Shown here: piece by piece, positions 10,953-22,638 of the stretch
Numbering within the stretch: position 1 is the first letter of the stretch
Layout of the letters: each line of letters begins with the position of its first letter
NCBI GenBank assembly: GCA_026210745.1
Contig: CP110631.1
Coordinates: forward strand, 4,092,001-4,156,000
DNA from: Exobasidium rhododendri
Lineage: Eukaryota > Basidiomycota > Exobasidiomycetes > Exobasidiales > Exobasidiaceae
Direction: 5' to 3'
DNA: 64,000 bases
Notes under the pieces: model-generated
Told to the model about the DNA's origin: nothing
The model's database searches: none
Seen by the model: only the letters and a program-made list of their open reading frames with translations
Made by a program: the position numbers and the translations under genes

Positions 10953-13261
10953 TAGTAGTAAAGGTGGAAAAGAGTGTGGTTGTATATCCTTGTTATAGTC
11001 GTGTGGAGAGATAAGTGGATATGACTGGGTGGTTAAAGGGAAAATTGAGTTTGTGATGGGCGAATTAAACCTTCAAGAAGTTGTTGGTGGAGATGAGTGA
11101 TGAAGATGATCGATAACAGAAAACGAGTGTGTGTGTGATAGTCAAGACAAGATCAGTAAGGTCGAAGAAGAAGCAATCGGATGTCGAGACAGTGGCGAAG
11201 TCGTTGTCAGAGGACGGCGAAAGATGAAGATATAAGAGAGAGAACAGAGCAATGGTGATTGAAGAAAGAAGGAGGAGAGAAAGAGCAGCCGTCAGTTAGG
11301 AGCCAGACCTTTTGTAGAATCAAAGGAGTCGCACTGATCTGGGTTAGGCTCTTCATTCACAAGCCAAGAGGCGCAAAGGCACGCAGCCAGATGCAAATAG
11401 AGGATTGTTCGTTACTTGTAGTGTAGAATGGAATAGAGAGACTGCTCCAGCGCAGTGTGCGCTTTAGGCACAGGCTCGGAGAATTCCGAAAGAAGAGCAA
11501 GCAATGGTAATATTTGTAGATGCGATGCTGTCCCTTACTACTGCTCCTATAATTACTATCAGAACGGTAATAGAAGACCATAGCAGCAACCTCGATGCCT
11601 CTCTCACCTGGCCTCTACCGCGGTGATCTGCGTCCGCTGTGTCGAGGATTGGGGTACTGGTTCACACTACTGGCATGTAAAATGAAAGACATTAGTGACA
11701 GTATGATTTTTCAAATGAATAGGACATACCAAGTATAATTTTAAATGCGATGATGGAATTCTGGTATCCTTTCATGCAATCAGAAGAATGTTGCCGCCGT
11801 ATCTGTAATCGTCGTGACCAGGGTGGAAGGGATTTGAGAATTGAAGATGTGATATGTACGGTTCGATGAGCAGACGACGATTTTTCCCCCCATTCAAGTA
11901 GTACAATCATGCAGGGGATGTGTCCCAAGCGCCATCAGGCATTTCGAGTCGATACAGCATCGGGACGACATTGAAATGTTTTTTGCGTTTCCATAGAATC
12001 ACATAGCGGTAATCGCCAGATAGGCGGACGATAAATTATAGCGAGAATTTTGTTGTTTGTTAGGAATCCCGTTGGAATGGGAGGAATGAGGTGGACGCGT
12101 GAGATGAGCAAGGGGGCAATTCCAACAGAAAAAAAAAGACACCAGGGAAAATAGTGGTAAGAGGGAAAAAGGGGGGAGTGCATTGAAAAAGAAGATTAAT
12201 CAGTAATTGTAATATGGGCACACAACGCGCCAACACTAAGTGGAGACCAACACAATAAGAAAAGCACCTGCCTTTTCATAATAGGATTATGAATGGGACG
12301 CCTCCGCCTCCTTGATTTACGACTCGCGCGCCGGACGCTCTCAGACTTTCTTGAGCCACACCGAAGGAATCCCACATGGCGGGGAGGGGGGGTAAAACGA
12401 CAATAGAAAAGGTATTCAAAGAAGGTGGCGAAAATAGATGGCCTCGACACTATGACGATAGAAAAGTGATCTATCGCAACAGATGGCCAATGGCATGTGT
12501 TCTTTGGCAAGGTCCCTTCTTTTCTTCCCTCTCCCGCTCCCTCTTTCCCCCTCCTACGTGTGCCTTAGCCCGTGCCGCCTGTCGTTATTACCATAGATTG
12601 CGCTCAAGGCGAAGAAATGTTTGCGCGATGCCATCGGGAATAAACAGAACGCATCACATAGATCTCGATGGCCCCCGAGACGCACATTGCAAGCCAAACA
12701 ATATGACGATTAAACTGGATATGAGATGTGCCGCTACGACTTACAGATGTCAACTCTGTCGGCCGCTATGTAGCGTAAGGGGTGATACCAGATATGAGGA
12801 TTGCGAGGTGGCGTCGTAGGTGGATCGATGAGCGAGACTATTATGGAATAGAGGAGGAGGAGGAAGTGGAAGAAGAAAAGCGATGGTGATGCAACCAGCA
12901 GACACCAAAGTGCTCGAAGGTGGAACAGAGATAGATAGCAAGGGTGGAGAGACTCAGCCCTAATCTCAGCACTGCAAACAGAAAAATAAAAGTAAGTATC
13001 AGACCCCTTCGTGATGATCGACACAACCCTGCCTACGATCTTGTACGGGCCTCGTCTGCTTCAGCCAAAAGATCGACACCCGAGCGAGCACTTCACACTA
13101 GACTGTGCACGGTCAACTTCATTTGTGATGTGATTACAGCTCCTTCGTCTTCTCGTCTGCATACACTTTGCTATCCGGAATAGCGGGTGAAGTCTCAGAC
13201 AAGGAAGGAGGGATACCAATCGAAGTACGCAAGGACGTGTGGTATTGCCTGCGCCCGGAGA

Positions 13262-13281
13262 CTAGCCTAGCCTAGCCTAGC
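13262..13281. repeat. CTAGC-type pentanucleotide microsatellite
   Basis: Four tandem copies of a CTAGC/TAGCC unit in the gene-free region. A simple repeat; no function is inferred. Confidence 0.8.
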
Positions 13282-14910
13282 TCCCCATGATATGCAGCAC
13301 TTTGGGTGGGGACTCATGGGAATTGCGTCTCGTCAGGACAATCAATCATTGCTATTGCATCTCATAGTCGATGTCAGTGGCAGTGTGCAAGCGTGCGCAT
13401 TCGTACATACGCGGGACGTCGGGAACAGGGGGAATGCATATCCTCTGTACATGCACCAGCATAAAGGCTGTTCATTCTTGGCACTTTCCTCCGAATGCGC
13501 AAGTGTTTGCACCAACGATGGCGAATCCTACCCCTTCAACATCCTCAGCGTAAGGAAGGGGGAGAATGTGACAGTCAGAAAGGGGGGAGCAAGTGGTGGC
13601 AAATGGTAGTACAGGAGCGACACTTCTTGTGCGGCAGACGTGCATATTGGCATCTCTTAAGAGCATCTGGTAGAGGGCTTGTCACATGTATCGATAGTCT
13701 GATGATAAGCCTCCAAGGCACGATTTTCGTTGCTCTTGAACTATTTGCATCTCTCCCTCCCATGTCGTATGTTTGTTACTATATTTCCAGCTAGCAAAGT
13801 CGCTACAGCGTGACTCAACTTCCTATCTCTGTTTTTCTTTTGCAGAGCCTTTATGCAGAAAAAAAAGAGAAAGGCACTTGTTCGGCGTTACACTTTCGAG
13901 AACGGCGAGCGAGGCACGTACGAAAAAAAAGGGATTGCTACTGCATGCCAGTATCAATCTTCCCCACCGAGGCCCTTTGAAGCGCGTTCGACATAAAGAT
14001 GTGCGCTACTCCCTAAATGTTTTCATGCTTGGGGTATTCTTGCAAAGCAGGGTCCGAACGATTGGATTCAAGATTAATGAATGATCGTCAGTCTCACTTC
14101 CTGTTTGTATTGGAAAGACTAGTGGACTAGGCGACAGTAGCGCGAAAGAGGTGATGCCGCGAAAAAAAAAAAAAAAAAAATCTTGCGACAGGAGGTTCCC
14201 GCTGCCTATTTTGTTTACTTTGTGACGACGAGAGATGCGATTTGTTTCGCGCTTTTTCCATAAAATCACAACTCTCTCACGCACACAAACGGTGTGCATG
14301 CACTTGCAGATGATCGCATGAATATTTCGAACAAAGATCAAAGGGACGAACTTATGCGTCGCTGAATCTCCTCCTTCTTCTCCCCCTCGATGGGACGTGC
14401 CTTCAAAGGAATTTACCCTGAGGTTCGTTTAGTGGATCGTCGTTCGTGACGCTCGACGTTCGCATAAAGTGCTGCCACGCCATCTCTCCGTTTTAAATTA
14501 GATTCGGCTCATCGGGACACTCTAGGTCACGCAAGGGGGGTGTCTGTCCAAACAGTAGCTTTCCAATGGCTTACGTAAGAATTCTCTTGACCGTGCCTTG
14601 CAAATGCGCCAATTTTTACAAGACCTGCCGTGACCCGGTATTGTCTTCTTCGAGGGGCGAGCCGTGGAATTGGCCAAAAAAAAGAAGATGAAAGCAGCAT
14701 CATGCATGACGTTCATCAAGACATGTGCATTAACATGGAGGATGCCGCTCAGAAAGGGGGACCTCGAGCCTTTCCCTCCGACGTGGCATTCACGCTGACA
14801 CGAGAATGTGACTAGGTGGCACAGGGGACCAAGGGCACATTCCACACGTAGTGGACCTCGACAGGCATTTCCGATCCTTAGCTATGAAGTGGTGATAGAC
14901 CAGACTGATC

Positions 14911-14940
14911 CAGTCCAGTCCAGTCCAGTCCAGTCCAATC
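14911..14940. repeat. CAGTC pentanucleotide microsatellite
   Basis: Five perfect CAGTC copies followed by one variant (CAATC). It lies between the cyclin and CSL genes with no coding context. Confidence 0.85.
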
Positions 14941-15806
14941 CGAAGGCAACGACTTCCGATCCTCAAAAAGCGGCCAGAAGATTCTAGCAAGAGATTTGTA
15001 ACAACACGAACAGGCGAAACGGGTCAAATGAAGGGCAAGGGCAAGACGGATGGGCGGATTCTGAAACAATCCGCGGGCACTTTGTGTAATGTGCTTGTCA
15101 GCAGGACGGAAGATCCTCGTTGTGCCTCTGGCGAAGGAAAGGAACAAAGGGGAAGAAAGATAGTCCAAGGCTGTTCGCTACAGTCACATAAAGTATTTAG
15201 CGCTATTTCCAACTTCGAACAGGCGGATGAGATACAGGAGGGATCCTCTAGCGAAATGTAACAGAATGTGTGAAAAACAGTACAGTGTACTGTAGATAGA
15301 ACCTTTTAGCGTCTCGTCAAGTGCAAGTCAGGACAAATCAAACGGTACTACGCCCGGTCAGGCCACTTCGCCAGATGTCCTTAGCGTACCACGCTCGGTG
15401 TGGTTTTATGCCATGCGAGCTTCACGGCATCAAATCTGCTTCGAATAGAGAGAGAGAGAAAAATAGAGATTTTGGCGATTATCTTGTTACAGTGGCGATG
15501 AACTATGAAGTAAGTGTCGCGAGAGAGGAAAAGAGAAGAAAGAAGAGGAGAAAGAGGAGAAAGAGGGGACAAAAGGAGAATAGTAAAGCAGTGTCGCCTA
15601 TTACGTCTAAGTTGACGACGACTTGGACACGGGGGGGGGGACTAGAAAAAACACACAGTCGGAGAGATCTGTCAGGAGACTGGGAGGTCCTTGAGTAAGA
15701 CACGTTTCCAAGATACAGTCTTCTAGCATTAGCAAGTAGCGATCTGGAGGTGGTGATGAGAGATATGAGAGCAGTAGACACAGATGCGACACAGGTGTCG
15801 AACTGT

Positions 15807-18800
15807 TCAGACGAGAGAAAAGGTCCAGCAATGCGGGCTGAGCGTGTCGTCCATGCTTTCGGCTTCCTTTCTGATGAAGCCTTGAAGCGAATGCGTTGAG
15901 ATGAAGGAAATGCCCTGACTAGCACGAATGAAAAGAATGGGTAGGTAGATGTGGACGTCGCCTTGTTCCTGAGTGACGTCGACAGAGCCGTGGAATTCTC
16001 GGTGGAGTGCTGTGAGATGATCAATCGAAGGCAACTGGAACGTCACATCAGACGTGTTTGGTCCAGCAGAAGTAGACTCATACGGTAGCGGTCCAGAATG
16101 GCCAAGCCATATTTCATGAGCTCGATGTGATGTGTTCGAATCGGTCGAAGCCCAGACATGATTGACGGAAATTGTAGTGCTGACTCCACGAACATTTTCG
16201 TCTTGATGTGACTGATAGTAAAAGTCGTAGATGGTCGCCGCCACAGAATGATTACGAGTACTGTAGGAAGGTCGAGAGGTCATCGTAGGATATGGTGTGA
16301 TCGGTAATGTACTGGTAGGCAGAAGAGGGTAGCTTTTTGATTGACTTGCATTCGCTTCGATGAAAGACCTTTCAGTCTGGGAAATCGTCACGATAGTCCA
16401 ACAGAAGGGATCCTCCAGTACATCAGTCTGGCTCTCTTCTCCTTTCGTGAACGACGATCTGTCGTCACGACAAGGACGGACATATCCCACCGGACACGGT
16501 GTGACTCCACTCGTCTGCTGGGGCATCGGCGATTCGTTCCTCTTGTTCAAGTTCCACAACAATTCTTCCTCCTCTTCTGGGATCCTTGACTCATTCTCTT
16601 CCGTCACAGCGCGATACCGAAGATTCAGTCGTTCCATCGATCTGGCGAATGCTTTCAATGTAGTGTCTTCAGGTAAACCTTCGTACGCTGTCGAGGAGAG
16701 ATAGGCTCGAGGGGAACGGAGATCACATTCTAGTGTGTCGTTCGAGTCCGAACAACTTTGAGGTGAAATATGCATCAATGTCACTTTTTGCATCTGTATG
16801 ACCCCTCCCCCTACGCTGCCACTTGGCTCGACGAGGATACTTGACGTTGTGCCAAGACTGTCGTGAGGAACATCTTGACTTTTAAAGGGATGGAAAGCAG
16901 GACTCGATTCATCATTACCACTCTCTTCGCTGTCATCTCTCTTTATCATGGGTGTGCCGATCACTTCCGCCTTCTTTACGTCTTGGTGGCCACGCCTCTC
17001 CGATCGATCCTTCACGCCGCTGTACAAGATTCTCTTTGCCCCTTCTTGATCTTCTGCTACAATGTGAAATCGAACTCTGCCATCGGCAGCGTTGGCCAGT
17101 AGACTTGAGAACTCCACTTTGCCCTTTTCAACCTTACAGATCAACATCGGATCGGAGCAAACGTTGGTAGTGATTTCTCGCAAGCAGATGATGCTGCCGT
17201 AGGTGATACTCCAATCGTCCCAAGGTAAGTCCCTCTCGATACATCGCTGCACAGCCGGATCATCCAGTGGTTTTGCTAGCAATTCAATAGAGAACCCTTC
17301 CCATCCGTCTTGACGTGCCACCAATTTGCAGAGATCCACTCTACTCTTGTCCAAAGGTAGTGTCTCGACTGCCAAGTACTTTGTTCGAACAGTCTGCGAG
17401 TTCAGTCGATTGTACAGGCAGACGGTGGATCCACTCGCTATAGCCGGGGACGTAGCTCTCGTTCGAAGAGACTTCCGCGCCGGTTTCGAGATGACACTGA
17501 TTGGTGATGAATGAAACGTTGACCAGGCATTGCCAGGCAAGACGGTGCTTGAGTACTGCATCGACTTTTCACTGCTCACCAGTCCAATGCGGTTGCCGTC
17601 GTCATCCCTTTGGTCTCTCTGATCGGCGCGTAGCAAATTGATCTGCAGGCGAAATGTCTTGCCTCTTGCATCAGATAAGCTTCCTACGTGTAGCTTGCCG
17701 AACTTTGCTTCCCTGTTCGCATCGATCACCGCTTCTTCCTCTCCTGATACACCGGTAAGCGGAATCGTTCGACTGGAGATCGAACTTGGTGTCGGCGACT
17801 CGCCCGATATGACGCGAACGGAAGCCCACTTGCAAGGTCGCATCGGTCCGCTAATCTTGACAACAGGAGGGGGACACAGAAATCGCTTCTCGCTACCGTA
17901 ACTCTTTTGCGCAATGTTGGCGTACATACATCTCACTGTCGTCACCATCGAACTTCGGGAAGACCATCGAGGGTCTCTGATGTGAAGGACGTCCTCTCGA
18001 GCGAGGAGAATGTTATTGCGGATACAGTCACTCCTCTCGACTTCGGTTGATTCTGTCCAAATCTGTTCTTCTCTTGCCGCTCTACTTGCCAGTTGGCGAC
18101 TCCAATGCTCTTGATTTGCTTCAGATGGTCTTTTTCCAAGTACGTTCGTGGATACACTATGGCTGGTAGACACTGGTGGGACTCGCTGTTTGCTGCTACT
18201 ACTAATCTTGCTGCTGTTGCTTTGAACTTGATATCGAGGCGAATGCGAAGAGCTTTCTTCATGGGAGAAGGAGTAGGGGGCGCTGCCTTGCTCTGGTGCA
18301 GTGGGGGATAGGTGCGGGTAGTTGAAGACTTGACCACTAGTGGGAGAATATGCACTCAGATGCAGTCTTTGGCGTTGCGGAGACGTCTGTTGAGGAAAGT
18401 GCTGTTGATTTTGATGCAGATGTAGGGAAGTCGAAGACGGCGGCGGTGGCTGTGGCTGTTGGTCCCAATCATCCGATCGATGGTACGTCCTGCTTGGGGT
18501 AGCGGAGCGCTGTGACTTTTTGGGCTCGTCGTAAGAGGGAGATGGCGCTTTGGTCAGCGACATGAGTAGAGGTGTGGACTGGTATAGTCCTGACGTCAAG
18601 ACGCCCGGCAGGGGATTCTCTAACGGGATCTGTTTCGCATCAGCGGGATTATGGTGAATACGACTCATGTAATCCGTCGGCGTTTCACTTCTTCTTGGTG
18701 GTTGCATCTTTGCACCATGAGTCCGCCTGACTGCCTCTAGAGCGCTGCCTTGAAGTGGCTCCTGCACGGATGAAGTTCTCCTCTTCTTTGGTCGACTTTG

Positions 18801-19379
18801 TGCCGTCTTCGAAAGACTGTCAGATTCTACGATCGAGTGGACACTCATAGGACTTTGATGGCGAGATGCGGTGTCCGGTGACTGAGCAGCTCTCAACAGG
18901 GACGCCATAAAGATGTCTGCTCGAGAAAGCGATGTGTTTGGTGAGGGAGAAGCGGAAGAGGTCGTAAGTATTCCCGTGGATGGTATCTGCAGCTTCAATC
19001 CACTTGTCCCCCTAGACAAAGACGCTCTGCTGAAGTATGCACCATCTTCCCTCATCGCGCCTTCCTTGCCGATGATTGTATGGTCGAGTGAAGATAGGGA
19101 AGGAAGCCCGTAGACCTGCTCTCCTTCTTTCAGACTGTCGTGGTGTAGCATCATGTTGCTGTTGTCGGATGGATGATGGCCAGGATTGCTGCTGGGTCCA
19201 GCTACTGCGTTCGACGGTGATGTCGATGGGCGGCGCCGCTGATGTTGATGACGCTGATGATGTTGCAATTGTTGACTCTCTTCCAGCTCCAGATCCCGTT
19301 GAGCCTTCTTCGATTGCGGTGATAAAGACCGAGATAGTGACGGTGCGAGGGGATCAGACTGCCAGCCGTCTTCATCCAT
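15807..19379 (-). CDS. CSL (CBF1/Su(H)/LAG-1, RBP-J-like) transcription factor
   Basis: Single exon, 1190 aa. The first 460 residues are disordered and rich in Ser, Pro, Gln and His. From about 460 the CSL core is clear: IRNNILLAREDVLHIRDPRW, then KSYGSEKRFLCPPPVVKISG of the Rel-like N-terminal DNA-binding domain, FGKLHVGSLSDARGKTFRLQ, and the beta-trefoil block GSTVCLYNRLNSQTVRTKYL at about 650, the most conserved CSL stretch. WDDWSITYGSIICL follows. An IPT/TIG-like C-terminal part begins near 1000. Fungal CSL proteins such as S. pombe Cbf11 and Cbf12 bind GTGGGAA-type sites and regulate adhesion, lipid genes and cell division, without Notch. The large N-terminal extension resembles the longer fungal subclass. 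It is assigned to the nucleus by family. Confidence 0.9.
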   Translation of the reverse strand: MDEDGWQSDPLAPSLSRSLSPQSKKAQRDLELEESQQLQHHQRHQHQRRRPSTSPSNAVAGPSSNPGHHPSDNSNMMLHHDSLKEGEQVYGLPSLSSLDHTIIGKEGAMREDGAYFSRASLSRGTSGLKLQIPSTGILTTSSASPSPNTSLSRADIFMASLLRAAQSPDTASRHQSPMSVHSIVESDSLSKTAQSRPKKRRTSSVQEPLQGSALEAVRRTHGAKMQPPRRSETPTDYMSRIHHNPADAKQIPLENPLPGVLTSGLYQSTPLLMSLTKAPSPSYDEPKKSQRSATPSRTYHRSDDWDQQPQPPPPSSTSLHLHQNQQHFPQQTSPQRQRLHLSAYSPTSGQVFNYPHLSPTAPEQGSAPYSFSHEESSSHSPRYQVQSNSSKISSSSKQRVPPVSTSHSVSTNVLGKRPSEANQEHWSRQLASRAAREEQIWTESTEVERSDCIRNNILLAREDVLHIRDPRWSSRSSMVTTVRCMYANIAQKSYGSEKRFLCPPPVVKISGPMRPCKWASVRVISGESPTPSSISSRTIPLTGVSGEEEAVIDANREAKFGKLHVGSLSDARGKTFRLQINLLRADQRDQRDDDGNRIGLVSSEKSMQYSSTVLPGNAWSTFHSSPISVISKPARKSLRTRATSPAIASGSTVCLYNRLNSQTVRTKYLAVETLPLDKSRVDLCKLVARQDGWEGFSIELLAKPLDDPAVQRCIERDLPWDDWSITYGSIICLREITTNVCSDPMLICKVEKGKVEFSSLLANAADGRVRFHIVAEDQEGAKRILYSGVKDRSERRGHQDVKKAEVIGTPMIKRDDSEESGNDESSPAFHPFKSQDVPHDSLGTTSSILVEPSGSVGGGVIQMQKVTLMHISPQSCSDSNDTLECDLRSPRAYLSSTAYEGLPEDTTLKAFARSMERLNLRYRAVTEENESRIPEEEEELLWNLNKRNESPMPQQTSGVTPCPVGYVRPCRDDRSSFTKGEESQTDVLEDPFCWTIVTISQTERSFIEANASQSKSYPLLPTSTLPITPYPTMTSRPSYSTRNHSVAATIYDFYYQSHQDENVRGVSTTISVNHVWASTDSNTSHRAHEIWLGHSGPLPYESTSAGPNTSDVTFQLPSIDHLTALHREFHGSVDVTQEQGDVHIYLPILFIRASQGISFISTHSLQGFIRKEAESMDDTLSPHCWTFSLV

Positions 19380-22300
19380 ATTCTGACTGTGTAATTCTTT
19401 GCTGCCTCAATTAAAGACCATGTTCACGATCGTTGGACCACCGCTCGGCTCGCGATGAGATATTCAAGGGGGGAAGAAGATGGGAACAATTTTTCGTAGT
19501 GGATGAAAGCAGACGGAGAGGAAAAGACAAATACGGAGCTGATGACGAAGATGAAGGAGAAGTGCAAAGCAAGACAAGAAGAACCTCAACGAAGACCAGC
19601 AGCGTCTATCTGCTTCCGGCTCTTCTGCTTCTAATTTTCCTCGGTGTTGTTTGTTGTGCAAAGCAAGGTAAAGAAGCGGGGAGTAGGATCGATGCGAGTG
19701 ATCGAGTGATCGAGTATTGGGCGCACGGCGTCAGTGATGAGTAGAGATCCGAAGATAGAAATGAGAGACTGTGTAATCGGTCGAGGGCGTCACTGAAATG
19801 AAGTCGATCATCCGGAAGCCACAAGAGAGCTAGATCACGTCGTCCTATTCTTGCCAAGTACAGTGACTTCTTCGGTCGGAGCAAGTCGAGAGTCGGAGTC
19901 GATTTTGGATTTGGTCTTGAGCGTTGAAGACGAAGGTGAGATTGGAGGCGCCGTTCCTTGCGCCCTAATGAAAGAAGCGTAGCAGGAAGAGACGGATCCA
20001 GATACAAGGTGTGTGTAGAAAGCCTTTGGAAAAGACGAGGGGAGAGGGGGGGAAGAGGAGAAGATGTGTAAGACGGTGAGAAGCCCTGTACTCTTGGATG
20101 GAGTTATAGGACCACTTCTCCCGCTACTGTGGGATGATGATCCCAAAGAAGAGCTAAAATCTGTTCGATATGATAAGAGCTCCGAGTTGGTGAAATGCCC
20201 TTTTTCTTTTCCTTTCCCTGCAGGTGGGTGCATATAATTAGCTGCTGCAACTAGCTACCAGTACATTTCCTCTCCCCGTGAATTTTTTGGTAGACGTCTT
20301 GAAGCGGTGGTAAATGATTTGGGTGAACGGAATGATACTTTTTCGATTGGAAGAAGGAGACCCTTTGAGCCTGGAAACTGTGGTACTGCATCCAAACAAA
20401 AAAAAAAGCCCTTCAAGGTGACTTTCAAGGAATCTCGGAAAGAAGCACACAGGCAGGGGACCAAAAGCTATAAATATAAAAAAAAAAAAAAGACGGAGAA
20501 GGGAGTATTAGGAGCAAAAGGAAAGTAAATAAAGGCGAGGGCCGAGACACTTGAGATCCATGTATATATTCACGAGAACAGACCAGTTCGTGAGGGGATT
20601 GAAGCGTGTGAGAAGAGACTTTGTTTGAAAGACGCTGCTGCTGCTGCTGCTGTGTCCTTTGCAATTGAATCCAGAAAATAAAGAAGGGCGATTGAGAGAA
20701 TGGGCGGAGACTAAGCGACCCTTTCTCTTTCCTTCAAGAGTCTCTTTGCAGGACCGAGGCCAAGACGTCTAGTTTGGGTACGGAAAAAAAAATAAGAGTG
20801 AGACATTGACAAAATAATGTCGTGATGAACAAACCCCCCCCCCCCTCTCTTCTTAGTCTTCTTCTCCATCTTCTGTATCTCTCGCTGCTTGAATTTCCAG
20901 CAGTCCCCTTTTTCTTGATATGATAGGAAATAATTGAGAAATAGCAATGTTTGTAGGATGAATGTGAAACCTCCCGTTTTGCCGGACAAATATATGACCA
21001 GGATTACTAGACGCGTTAAGGAATGCAGCTTGGTACTGTATCTTACTGACTTTAAATATTCGTATTCAGTGTTATTATCTCTCTTAGCGCTATGCAAGTT
21101 CGGAGAGGGGAAGGGGGGGGGGGGAAATGTCGAACCGGGCGGGCGGCAGATTGAAATGTTTGTTACCAGCAGATTTACACGCGCATACATCGGCCTGCCG
21201 AAGGATAGCGGCCACGGAGATCGCTGCAAAGGGGAAGAAGAGGGAAACAAACAAGAGAGGAAAGGAAAATGCAGCACAGAAGCGACAGGAGGAATTAAAA
21301 AAAAGAAAGAAAAAAAGGGTCCTCGAACGAGATCTATCACACACGTCTTTTTCATATCGAGCGATTTTCACACTAGTCCATGTTCCCAGCGATGTGCCCC
21401 GCTACGTGAAAGAAATGTACATATGTATACTTAGCAGCGGGAAAGCGATTATCCTGGGCGCTACGGGTGGAATGTCAAAAGCCACTATTTAGCACCATTG
21501 GACCATGTCTCCAATCCGTATCGAAGCCAGCTAGAGACGCAATGCGAGGTCCTTTCCCGCGACCCATACCGAGGGAGGGGACGATAGAGAAGTACGGTGA
21601 ATGAAAAAGATCATATGTATAGTCAAATTTAACGCACCCTGAGCCTTATTCAAATACCGTTGAGCAGGACCGGCAATCAGTGCGCACAATCCCTGTTCAC
21701 GGCCTTCCAAAGTGCTGGTTACACCCCTTCAACTCTTGCTCTCTCCTTAAAAGACAAATTGATCGTCATTGTGGCGCTTCTAGATCACAGCTGATCTCTC
21801 TGGACTAGAGAAAGGCTTTGAAAACAATTGCGGTAATGTCGATTGCTGCGAGGGTACGTGCTCCTCCCTCCACCAGAAGCCACAAGAGGTAGAATGGGTG
21901 GAAAAGAAGCCTGGATCCGTAAGTATAGATATGTAAGGCATCGATCTCTCTGTTTGGACCAGGTGCAATCGTGCTTTGACGAGGAAGAAGACGTTATTCA
22001 GTTCTGTATATTCTCGAATTGTCTCTTGCAGCTTCATCCGCGTCCTGACTTAATTCACTGAGGTCTCACCACGGCAATGACGTTCGGTAGCATGAGTACC
22101 GGCACACCTCCAGGCTCTTCACTTCCTGACTACTGATAAATTTAAAGGCAACGGGGTAGAAGGGAGCTTCAGCAACGGCGTGGAGTCAATGAAAGAGCGA
22201 GAAATCAGGCTTCGCTCCTCACTTTTCGTTGTCGGTAAGAATGGTCTCCTCCCTCGCTTGCCTGCTATGATCATTCGCACCCATGCCTGGAACAGATGTA

Positions 22301-22638
22301 GCTGCAATGGTAGAGTCGGACGAGACCGACAAGAGAGCCCGAAGTCCCACTCAATGCCAGTAAATCTTCCCTGCGCTCGTCATGGGCGTACTCCCCCCCT
22401 AAATAAAGACTCAAGGGGGCTGCTCTATCACAACCATCTTCTAAACCCGCACCCCCCCCCCCCTCCACGCGAAATAATGAACGTCGCGCGGGGTTCGGCC
22501 TCTTTCTGGAGCCACTTGTGAGGTCACTTTTCCAATTTGAGTCAAATGCCTAGTATCTAAGAAGCAAGCAGCATCTACTATACCACTTCACTGCCCCGTC
22601 AGCGCCCCGACCACTGCAGTAAGAGTAGCGGTAAAGGG
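19380..22638. other. 3.3-kb gene-free region between CSL and the Pex-like gene
   Basis: This is the divergent upstream region of two oppositely oriented genes. No supported ORF. Contents: a CTG/CAG microsatellite at about 20635-20652, A-rich tracts near 20400 and 20480, a C-rich tract near 20833, a G tract near 21111 and another C-rich tract near 22450. Both promoters must lie here. The many homopolymers argue against coding function. Confidence 0.55.
20635..20652. repeat. CTG/CAG trinucleotide microsatellite
   Basis: Six tandem CTG units in the upstream region of the CSL gene. It is not in a supported coding frame. Confidence 0.8.

Larger units (their letters stand above)
10953..15806. other. 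4.85-kb gene-free region upstream of the cyclin
   Basis: I could not support any gene here. Open frames are short, lack family resemblance and do not join across plausible splice sites. Contents: GA-rich stretches just upstream of the cyclin (11150-11290), pentanucleotide repeats at 13262-13281 and 14911-14940, an A18 tract near 14162, and a purine-rich stretch at 15525-15590. It is bounded by the cyclin start and the CSL gene's 3' end. It probably contains the cyclin promoter, possibly a long 5' UTR or noncoding transcript, and the CSL 3' UTR. Confidence 0.6.

Noticed and set aside
11835-11860. GGTTCGA sequence resembling a tRNA B box
   Set aside because: The remaining B-box bases and an A box with a cloverleaf are missing; similar hits near 21130 fail too.
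13292-13609. 105-codon plus-strand ORF in the gene-free region
   Set aside because: No family resemblance, overlapping ORFs in other frames of similar length, and no splice partners.
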